A DNA stretch of 38,733 bases, from the NCBI GenBank assembly GCA_028281445.1, contig JANQJW010000009.1, positions 1 through 38,733 of the forward strand. The letters run 5' to 3'. The translations under genes were made by a program, and so were the position numbers. The DNA is from Planctomycetota bacterium. GTDB lineage: Bacteria > Planctomycetota > PLA2 > JAEUHO01. Below the pieces are notes generated by a model that saw nothing but the letters and a program-made list of their open reading frames with translations, was not told where the DNA came from and did no database searches. This document shows, in pieces, positions 25,821 through 32,345 of the stretch; position 1 is the first letter of the stretch, and each line of letters opens with the position of its first letter.

Positions 25821-27503
25821 CTACCTGCGGTTGAAGATCGCAACCCGCACGCCCCATGAGCGATTGAACAGGATCGGGCGTACCGCCTGGAAGCGCGTCA
25901 TGCCGGTCTCGACCCAGCGCTTCGCCAGCACCGTGCGCAGCGCCTTGAAGTAATGGTCCGGATCCTCGGTCTCTTCGTGCGAGAGCACGAGGAACACGCG
26001 GCTCGCGTTGTCGAGCCGCGCGCCCCAGCGCGCGGCGATCTCCTCGGGCGGCAGCGCCTCGCGCGGCAGCAGGATCCGCTCCCGCCGGCCGCGGTCGTAG
26101 TAGTCCCAGACGAGGTAGAGGTACTCGGGATGGAGCAACACCATGTCGCCCTCCTGGGACAGCTCGTCTACGAACGCGCGTGCTTGCCGCCAAGGTTCCT
26201 TCCCGAACGGATGCCCGTGGTGCAGCACCCGCAGCGGATCGTCCGGTGGGTTCTCGTACGAGCGCGCCACCATGCCGCGCTCGCCGAGGGGTTGGCGCAC
26301 GTCTGCCGCCACCAGTTGATCGTTGGCGCCGTGGTAGGCGACGAGGCCGACGGCGGAGATCACGAGCAGGCCACCCACCAGCAGCGGCCGCAGGAACCCC
26401 GGCGCACGGAACGCGCCGAGCACCGCAACCAGCCAGAGCGTCGGCGCCAGGAAGACGAGGTAGCGCTCGTGGATCAGCGGGAAGAACGGGAACACGAGCA
26501 GCAAGAGCACGATCGGCACCGCAACCGTCGCCATCACGAAGGCCCACACGCCGGGCATGCGGCGCAAGCGAAGGAGGCCGCTCAACAAGGCGCCCAGCCA
26601 CAGCAAGCACGTGACCGCCGCGAAGAGCCACTCTTCGCGCACGACGGCGTCGATGCCCTCTTCGAGCCGCGGGCGATCCACGACAACGATCCCCGGTCCG
26701 ATGCCGATGCGCCAGATTACGTAGAAGAGCCGGCTGAACGGATTGAACGGGTCGCCTGTCGAGATGCCCTCGTAGTTGCGCACCATGAAGACGAGCCACG
26801 GGACGAAGAGAAGTCCCGCTGCGAGGTTCGCGATGACGAACGGACGGATTGCGACGGGCCCGTCCGTACCGCGGGTTCGCTTCCATAGCCACAGCGCGTG
26901 GACGCCGTGGCCCGCGAGGATCCAGATGGCGAAGTATTGCGTGTGAAGTGCGATCGCGGCCAGTAGCGCGTACGCCACAAGGGAGAGCTTGTCGTTCTTG
27001 TCGAGCCAACGCAGGTAGAGCAACGACAGCCCGATCGCCTCTGCGATCAACGCGGCGTACATGCGCGCTTCCTGGGCGTACTCGGTGAAGTACGTGGAGA
27101 CGGCAACGAAGCCGGCGAGCCACAGTGCGAGGCGCGCGCCCTCGCCGCCGTCGATGCCAGATTGGAAGCCGCCGCGTCGCGGGTGGTGCGCCGGGTCGAG
27201 CAGGCGCCGGCCCAGGAGCCACGCAAGGAAGATCGTCAGGATGCCGAGCAGGGCGGCCGGGGTCCGGAGCGACGCCTCGGTGTCGCCGAACGCCCCGATC
27301 CACAGCCGCGTGACGATCCACCATGCGGGCGGGTGGTTGGCCTCGGCGTAGATCGTCTCGCCCCAGGACTCGCGCACGCACCAGGACCAGGTCGCGCCTT
27401 CGTCCAGCCAAAGGGGATGGACCCAGAGCCCGAAGACCCGCAGCAGGGCCCCGCCGAGCAGCAGATTCAGGAGCATCCGGGGCGGGAACGAGAAGGCGCA
27501 CAC
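25821..27503 (-). CDS. Membrane glycosyltransferase, PMT/ArnT-like (GT-C fold)
   Basis: A polytopic inner-membrane protein of about 560 residues. LWLDEGATW near residues 32-40 is the first periplasmic-loop motif of dolichol/undecaprenyl-phosphate-dependent GT-C enzymes, with the catalytic Asp34-Glu35. Around ten hydrophobic segments follow (for example LLGILTIFLAWLLG, LLLLVFPFFPLIHERYLVF), then a soluble C-terminal domain of about 170 residues. It would transfer a sugar from a lipid carrier to an acceptor outside the inner membrane. The start is uncertain: the frame is open to 27647, but residues before the GTG at 27503 look non-native; GTG 27503 or ATG 27476 fit a transmembrane start. It appears to be first of the run with pfkA, the PHP gene and psd. 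Confidence 0.82.
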   Translation of the reverse strand: MCAFSFPPRMLLNLLLGGALLRVFGLWVHPLWLDEGATWSWCVRESWGETIYAEANHPPAWWIVTRLWIGAFGDTEASLRTPAALLGILTIFLAWLLGRRLLDPAHHPRRGGFQSGIDGGEGARLALWLAGFVAVSTYFTEYAQEARMYAALIAEAIGLSLLYLRWLDKNDKLSLVAYALLAAIALHTQYFAIWILAGHGVHALWLWKRTRGTDGPVAIRPFVIANLAAGLLFVPWLVFMVRNYEGISTGDPFNPFSRLFYVIWRIGIGPGIVVVDRPRLEEGIDAVVREEWLFAAVTCLLWLGALLSGLLRLRRMPGVWAFVMATVAVPIVLLLLVFPFFPLIHERYLVFLAPTLWLVAVLGAFRAPGFLRPLLVGGLLVISAVGLVAYHGANDQLVAADVRQPLGERGMVARSYENPPDDPLRVLHHGHPFGKEPWRQARAFVDELSQEGDMVLLHPEYLYLVWDYYDRGRRERILLPREALPPEEIAARWGARLDNASRVFLVLSHEETEDPDHYFKALRTVLAKRWVETGMTRFQAVRPILFNRSWGVRVAIFNRR

Positions 27504-27697
27504 CAGCGGATCCAACCACCGCTGTGGGCGCGTGTCCAAGGCCTTCGTAGGAGCCCTGCAGCGGGTCGTTAGGGCTGCTAACCCCTTTCGAACTTGACTC
27601 TCAAGCCGGGGCGGCGGCCTTACGATGAAGAAAACGGCGCGCCGCAACCGCTGCGAGCGCGAGTACGCAGGTAGTCGTGGGGCGGAGTCCGAGACGC

Positions 27698-28624
27698 ATG
27701 ACGCAGGCTGATCTCCTCCAGAACATCTTGAGCGACGCGAACGACCTCTTCGTGATCCTCGAGTCGAACCGCACGCTGAGCATGTCCAACCCGGCGTTTC
27801 GTCGCAACGTCGCCGGGGCCGAGATCGGTACGGACTTCATGGACCTGGTGCCGGTCAAGGCGCGCGAGCGCGTCCTGGCCGAGCTCGTCCGCGCCGCGGG
27901 CGGCGAGGAGGTCCTCGTCGAGGTGCCTCACACGGACGCCGACGGTCGCGGGCAGCTGGTCGAGTACCGCTTCTTCCCGATCGAGGGCGGCAAGGTCGCC
28001 GGCATCGGCCGCCCGCGCGGCGGGCGCCTGACGGACCGCGAGGCGCTCGAGCGCCTGCGCAGCGAGCTCCGCTCGCAGACACGCATGCTGGACGAGATCC
28101 AGCTCGAGCTGACCCAGGTCCCGTTCATCGATCCGGTGACAGGCGTCTGGAATCGAATCCAGGTCTTCGAGCGCCTGACGTCGGAGTGGAGCCGCTGCGA
28201 GCGCTTCGCGAGCCCCCTCACGCTCCTGCTCGTCGACGTGCCCGGCCTCGAGGACATTCGCGCCGCGCACGGCAGTGCGGTGGCGGACGGCATCCTCAAG
28301 GCGGTTGCCCGGCGCTTGAAGGCCTGCGTGCGTGATCACGACATCGTCGGTCGCTACAGCGGCGACATGTTCGTGGTCGTCGCGGTCCACGCCGACTTCG
28401 ACGGCGCGACGCATCTGGGTCGTCGCATTCGCGACATGGTCACGTTCGACCCCGTCTCCGTCGACAAGCAGACCGTCCAACTGGCGGTGCACATCGGCGG
28501 CGCGACCAGTCGGTCGGAAGGCGTCGAGATCCTCGAAGACCTCTTCAAGGTCGCCGAGTTGGCGCTGACCGACGCGCGCAGCGGAGACGAAGCGATCAAG
28601 GTGGCCTCGGAAGTGACGCTCTAG
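27698..28624 (+). CDS. PAS-like sensor with degenerate GGDEF domain
   Basis: A 308-residue soluble protein. Residues 1-105 resemble a PAS domain (LFVILESNRTLSMSNPAFRRNV, then VEYRFFPIEGGKVAGIG). A helical linker at 110-142 (REALERLRSELRSQTRMLDEIQ) resembles the coiled coil that joins PAS to GGDEF. Residues 143-308 are GGDEF-like: DPVTGVWNR at 145-153 is the usual entry motif, but the catalytic loop is SGDMF at 221-225 instead of GGDEF, with Met for the catalytic Glu. It is therefore probably inactive as a diguanylate cyclase, and may bind GTP or act by protein contact. It converges with the Rrf2 gene across 4 bases. Confidence 0.85.
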   Translation: MTQADLLQNILSDANDLFVILESNRTLSMSNPAFRRNVAGAEIGTDFMDLVPVKARERVLAELVRAAGGEEVLVEVPHTDADGRGQLVEYRFFPIEGGKVAGIGRPRGGRLTDREALERLRSELRSQTRMLDEIQLELTQVPFIDPVTGVWNRIQVFERLTSEWSRCERFASPLTLLLVDVPGLEDIRAAHGSAVADGILKAVARRLKACVRDHDIVGRYSGDMFVVVAVHADFDGATHLGRRIRDMVTFDPVSVDKQTVQLAVHIGGATSRSEGVEILEDLFKVAELALTDARSGDEAIKVASEVTL

Positions 28625-28628
28625 GGCG

Positions 28629-29039
28629 TTACGCCGATTTTCGCTTCTTCCTGAACACCGCGAACGTCGTCTCGCGCAGGATCCGCTCCTCGGCCTCGCG
28701 CACCTCGGCGAACATGTCGTGCAGCGGGCACTTCTCGCCAACGCCGCAGATGCCGCCGCCGAAAGGACACGCATCGCCGGAGGTACGCTCGAAGAGGTCG
28801 TAGACCTCCTGCAGGTAGATCGTCTCGGGCGCGCGGGCCAGCGTGAAGCCGCCGCCCGGCCCGCGCACGCCTGCAACAAGGCCCGCGCGCGACAGCTCCG
28901 TCAGTACCTTGGAGACGAAGGGGCGCTGCAGCTTGCGCGCCTTGGCGATTTCGTAGGCCGAGACATTGGCTGCGTCGTCGAAACGCTCGGCCAGGTAGCC
29001 CATCGCGGCAATCGCCGTCTCCGTCGCCTTGCCGTGCAT
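28629..29039 (-). CDS. Rrf2-family transcriptional regulator, probable Fe-S sensor
   Basis: A 136-residue DNA-binding regulator. An N-terminal winged helix (ETAIAAMGYLAER, AKARKLQRPFVSKVLTELSRAGLV, RGPGGGFTLAR) is followed by the dimerisation helix. A three-Cys motif C91, C98, C104 (CPFGGGICGVGEKC) has spacing close to that of IscR and NsrR, which hold [2Fe-2S] or [4Fe-4S] clusters. Such proteins sense iron-sulfur status, nitric oxide or redox state. The ATG at 29039 shares a base with the NrfD stop, so it is translated from the electron-transfer operon. I infer that it regulates that operon and perhaps the divergent nap genes. Confidence 0.93.
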   Translation of the reverse strand: MHGKATETAIAAMGYLAERFDDAANVSAYEIAKARKLQRPFVSKVLTELSRAGLVAGVRGPGGGFTLARAPETIYLQEVYDLFERTSGDACPFGGGICGVGEKCPLHDMFAEVREAEERILRETTFAVFRKKRKSA

Positions 29040-30325
29040 CAGTCGGTCGCCGCCTTCTCCGCGGGCTGCCGGAAGCGCATCTCTCCGCGCAGGATCGGGA
29101 TCGCGATCTTGATGCCGGCGGAGTAGACCAACAGGCCGAAGGCGATGACTCCGGCTGCCACGCGCCACTCGAGGTGGCTGGGCACGTACTCGACGTACTC
29201 GTGCAGCGTGCTGGGGACGAAACCGGGGACGATCAGGCCCATGCCCTTCTCGATCCACATGCCTGTGAACGCGAGCACGCACGCGACGACCAACAGGCGT
29301 GTGTTCTGCACGAGCTGGGGCTTCAGGAAGACGAGCGCGGCTACGACGTTGAAGATGATTGCCGTCCAGATCCACGGCACGAGGGCGTTGGCCTCGCCGT
29401 GTCCGAAGAACAGGTAGCGCGCCGAGCTGGTGTGGGCGCCGCCCGCGTAGAACTCCGTGAAGAGCTCGGAGATGATCATCAGCAGGTTGATCAGGATCGT
29501 GACGCGGATGATCTTGACCAGGGTGTTCATCGGCCCCTCGGGCACGTTCACCTTGCCGAAGCGTTTCAGGACGACCATGGTCAACAGGATGAACGCGGGC
29601 CCCGACACGAATGCCGACGTCAGGAACCGCGGGGCGAGCAGGGCGGAGTTCCAGAACGGCCGCCCGCCGAGTCCGCTGTAGAGGAACGCCGTCACCGTGT
29701 GGATCGAGATCGCCCACACGATCGAGATGAGGATGAACGGCTTGTACCACTTGGGATTCGGCTTCTTGCCGAGGAAGCGTGTGTAGAGCAGATAGCCCAC
29801 GACGTGCAGGTTGAGCAGCAGGTAGCCGTTCAACACCAGTACATCCCACGTCAGCATGGAGATGGGGAAGTTGAAGCGGCCCAGTCCCGGCAGCATGTGC
29901 CAGCCGCGGTCCGGCCGGCCCAGATCGGCGACGACGAACATGAGGCACGCGACGATCGCCGCGATCGCGAGCAGCTCGCCGATGATCACGACGTCCTGCA
30001 TGCGCTTGTCCTTGTACAGATACGCGGGGATCACCATCATCACGCCGCCCGCGGCGACGCCGACCATGAACGTGAAGTTGGCAATGTAGAGGCCCCAGCT
30101 CACGTGATCGGTCATGTGCGTGTGGATCATGCCGCTCGTGACTTGGTGCGCCCACGCGTTGACGCCGACCAGGAACACGGCCGTGAGGCCGGTCATCCAT
30201 GCGTAGAACAGGAACGAGCCGTCGGTCGCGGCGCTGATCGCGCGCATGAGGAAGCGCGGGTAGCTGTCCCAGTGCGTTGCTTCCGCGGGCTTCGGACTGT
30301 CGTCGGGCGCTAGCATGTCGCTCAT
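29039..30325 (-). CDS. NrfD/PsrC-type membrane quinol oxidoreductase subunit
   Basis: A 428-residue polytopic membrane protein of the NrfD/polysulfide-reductase membrane family. Conserved signs include LYIANFTFMVGVAAGGVMMV, VVADLGRPDRGWHML (the LGRP block typical of the quinol site), NGYLLLNL and FTEFYAG. About eight to ten transmembrane helices are visible. It exchanges electrons between the quinone pool and the adjacent Fe-S protein and may move protons, as in complexes of the CISM, Qrc or alternative complex III type. The ATG at 30325 is 9 bases downstream of the Fe-S gene's stop. It belongs to the operon diverging from nap, giving a quinol entry point in the absence of NapC or NapH. Confidence 0.93.
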   Translation of the reverse strand: MSDMLAPDDSPKPAEATHWDSYPRFLMRAISAATDGSFLFYAWMTGLTAVFLVGVNAWAHQVTSGMIHTHMTDHVSWGLYIANFTFMVGVAAGGVMMVIPAYLYKDKRMQDVVIIGELLAIAAIVACLMFVVADLGRPDRGWHMLPGLGRFNFPISMLTWDVLVLNGYLLLNLHVVGYLLYTRFLGKKPNPKWYKPFILISIVWAISIHTVTAFLYSGLGGRPFWNSALLAPRFLTSAFVSGPAFILLTMVVLKRFGKVNVPEGPMNTLVKIIRVTILINLLMIISELFTEFYAGGAHTSSARYLFFGHGEANALVPWIWTAIIFNVVAALVFLKPQLVQNTRLLVVACVLAFTGMWIEKGMGLIVPGFVPSTLHEYVEYVPSHLEWRVAAGVIAFGLLVYSAGIKIAIPILRGEMRFRQPAEKAATD

Positions 30326-30334
30326 CGGACCGCC

Positions 30335-31261
30335 TTACTTGTCGAAGAAGTAGAAGAAGCTCGGCTTGGTGCCCAGCTCCTCCTTCAGGACATAGACACG
30401 CTTGTTCTCGAGGATCCAGCGGATGTTCGACTTGGGAGCCAGGATGTTCCCGAACACGCGCGCGCCCGTCGGGCAGGCTTCGAGGCACGCCGGCAGGCGG
30501 CCCTCGCGCGTGCGATGCAGGCAGAAGTGGCACTTCTCGACGACGCCCTGCGGGCGAATCCGGTTGCTCAGGTAACTCTGCTTCTTGTTGATCTCGAGCG
30601 TCGGAACGTCGGGCTTCTGCCAGTTGAAGCGGCGGGCGTGGTACGGGCACGCGGCCATGCAGTAGCGACACCCGATGCACCAGTTGTAGTCCACGACGAC
30701 GATGCCGTCCTGCTCCTTCCACGTGGCCTGGACGGGGCACACGTCGACACACGGCGGCTCGTCGCATTGCTGGCACTGCACGGGAAGGTAGAACTTGTCC
30801 TTCGCGGGAACCGTGCCGGTGTAGGTGGTGCTGCCCTTCTCCATGTCCATGGTGCCCTTGGGCATCTCCAGGACGCGGATGTAGGACTCCTTGCTCGCGC
30901 GGTCGTGGTTGTTCTCGCGGTGGCAGGCCTCGACGCAGTTTCCGTTGCCGTTGCAGATGCTCAGGTTGATGGCGTAGACGAACTTCGTGTTCGGTGTCGG
31001 CCGGTGATCCCCGATCTCGACGTCCGCGCCGTAGCTCTTCTTGGCTTCCGCCTGCAGGCGTTCGAGGACCTTCTTCTTGTCCTCTGGGGACAGCTCCTTG
31101 TAGTGGCGCTGCATCAGCTCGTCCGCGCTCACCTTCGGGCCGCCGAAGAGCGGAGAGAGAGCGGCCCCAAACGCAGTCACGCCAAGCGTGGCGCCCAACC
31201 CCTTGACGAGACGTCGGCGACTGAGACCGCTCTTCGTCTCCGCTGTGCTGTTTTCGCTCAT
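30335..31261 (-). CDS. Tat-exported Fe-S electron-transfer protein (NrfC/DsrO/HmcB-like)
   Basis: A 308-residue periplasmic ferredoxin-like subunit. A Tat signal, SRRRLVKG, is at 14-21 with a hydrophobic segment to about 38. Fifteen cysteines are arranged in four cluster groups: 103/109/113; 163/166/171/175; 195/198/201/205; 244/247/259/263. In the first group the expected second Cys (residue 106) is Asn, so only three Cys ligands remain there; the others look complete. It would shuttle electrons between the NrfD membrane subunit and the tetraheme lipoprotein encoded immediately upstream, whose gene overlaps it by 4 bases (ATGA). Confidence 0.93.
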   Translation of the reverse strand: MSENSTAETKSGLSRRRLVKGLGATLGVTAFGAALSPLFGGPKVSADELMQRHYKELSPEDKKKVLERLQAEAKKSYGADVEIGDHRPTPNTKFVYAINLSICNGNGNCVEACHRENNHDRASKESYIRVLEMPKGTMDMEKGSTTYTGTVPAKDKFYLPVQCQQCDEPPCVDVCPVQATWKEQDGIVVVDYNWCIGCRYCMAACPYHARRFNWQKPDVPTLEINKKQSYLSNRIRPQGVVEKCHFCLHRTREGRLPACLEACPTGARVFGNILAPKSNIRWILENKRVYVLKEELGTKPSFFYFFDK

Positions 31262-31938
31262 CGTCCCTCTCCCGACCGGGCGACTTCACCCTTTGCCCCG
31301 GCGGAGCCGGTGTTCATGGGGACCAGGAAGCGATCGCGCGCCTTGAACTTCGGGCGCATGTGCGGGAACTTCGGATCGTGCGGGTCGTGGCAGTGCGTGC
31401 ACTGGTTGCGCACCTGCTCACCCCGCGTCGTATCCCAGTAGCCCGACATGCCGCCGTGCGCGCCGTGTTCGTAGTTGCGCGCCTGTGTGCCGTGGCACTG
31501 CGCGCAGAGCTCCTGCACCTGCTCGTAGGCGATGCTGCGTCCGTCAGCGAGCCGCAACGTGTCGTAGTTCTTCTCGTTGTGGCACGAGAGACACGTCAGC
31601 GAGGCGTGCGAGACCTCGAGACCCTGGTGGAAACTGGCGAGCGTCGCGCCGCTGCGCTGCGAAGCAACGGGCTCCTTCATGGAGTGGCACGTGGAGCACG
31701 CGACGGTTGCGCGCGCGCCATGGACGTCCGGGGGCCCGGCCTCGATGCGCGGTACACCGGGCACCGGCAGGATGCGGACGCCCGTCGCCGTGCCGGGGGG
31801 CGGCGGCGCCGGGGCCACGAGGACCTCCGTGTCCTGTTCGCACCCGGTCAGGGGCAAGCCCATGAGAAGCACGACCAGCGCGACCGGGAGTCGCAGCCAG
31901 TCGCAGGAAATGGATCGTTCGGCGCGTGCCATTGTCAT
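31258..31938 (-). CDS. Tetraheme c-type cytochrome lipoprotein
   Basis: A 226-residue exported protein with a lipobox LTGC (Cys33) after a hydrophobic leader (17-32). Four c-type heme sites are visible: CSTCH 81-85, CLSCH 116-120, CAQCH 145-149 and CTHCH 180-184. A number of further His residues (for example VHGARATVAC, FHQGLEVSH, HGAHGG) could serve as distal ligands, so bis-His hemes are likely. A low-complexity Pro linker occupies about 42-60. It is the first gene of the operon with the Fe-S protein, NrfD subunit and Rrf2 regulator. I infer that it receives electrons from the quinol-oxidising module and passes them to periplasmic acceptors such as the divergent NapAB. The ATG at 31938 or 31932 may start it. 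Confidence 0.9.
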   Translation of the reverse strand: MTMARAERSISCDWLRLPVALVVLLMGLPLTGCEQDTEVLVAPAPPPPGTATGVRILPVPGVPRIEAGPPDVHGARATVACSTCHSMKEPVASQRSGATLASFHQGLEVSHASLTCLSCHNEKNYDTLRLADGRSIAYEQVQELCAQCHGTQARNYEHGAHGGMSGYWDTTRGEQVRNQCTHCHDPHDPKFPHMRPKFKARDRFLVPMNTGSAGAKGEVARSGEGR

Positions 31939-32090
31939 CCGCCAGGGGTCGCTCGGAAGCCCCTCCAGGCCCCGATGGCCCGCACCGTACGGGCGCTCTG
32001 GATCAATTCAAGATAAAACAATCGTTTTTTCTTTTTTAAGCGGGCGAGGGGAGATACCGTCTCGCTCGTCGCAACCCGGGAGGCGCTGCC
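31939..32090. promoter_or_regulatory. Divergent promoter region between nap and NrfD-module operons
   Basis: This 152-base gap contains a strikingly AT-rich tract at 32004-32038 inside otherwise high-GC DNA. It includes the palindrome AAAAC-AATC-GTTTT (about 32015-32028) followed by a T-rich run. GGGAGG at 32078-32083 is the ribosome site for napD. The tract is the natural place for shared promoters and for an Rrf2 operator; no consensus FNR palindrome (TTGAT-N4-ATCAA) is complete. Exact -35/-10 boxes cannot be fixed by eye. Confidence 0.5.
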
Positions 32091-32345
32091 ATGGCCGTCG
32101 GCGGACTCGTCGTTTCCTTCTCCTCCGACCCCGCACTGCGGGCCGCTGCCGAGGACCTGATCCGCAGCGAGCCCCGTCTGGAGACGGGGCCCGGCGAGGG
32201 GGTTCGTCTCGCCCTGGTGGCGACGACCGACACGTTGGGTGAAGGACACGACCTCTGCCAGGCACTGCTCGCGCATCCCGGCGTCGTCAACCTCGAGGTG
32301 GCGTACGTGGCCCCCGAGGAGCCGCACGAGACAGGAGTGAAGTGA
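32091..32345 (+). CDS. napD: NapD-like nitrate reductase chaperone
   Basis: An 84-residue cytoplasmic protein with the compact beta-alpha-beta layout of NapD: GGLVVSF at the start, a middle helix, VRLALVATTDT, and a last segment GVVNLEVAYV. NapD binds the Tat signal of NapA and helps molybdenum-cofactor loading before export. Sequence similarity seen by eye is modest, but its position directly before napA, with a one-base overlap (TGATG), supports the call strongly. The ATG at 32091 has a GGAGG 7 bases upstream. Confidence 0.8.
   Translation: MAVGGLVVSFSSDPALRAAAEDLIRSEPRLETGPGEGVRLALVATTDTLGEGHDLCQALLAHPGVVNLEVAYVAPEEPHETGVK

Noticed and set aside
24658..27519. A 953-residue minus-strand frame apparently fusing a long Arg-rich protein to phosphofructokinase
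   Set aside because: The first part is the glycosyltransferase gene read in another frame; phosphofructokinase starts normally at ATG 25809.
28629..31289. An 886-residue minus-strand frame ending in the Rrf2 protein
   Set aside because: The first 750 residues are the Fe-S and NrfD genes out of frame; the regulator starts at 29039.
31985..32040. FNR-type site in the nap divergent region
   Set aside because: TTGAT is present as part of GGATCAATTC on one side, but the matching half-site at the correct spacing is not there.
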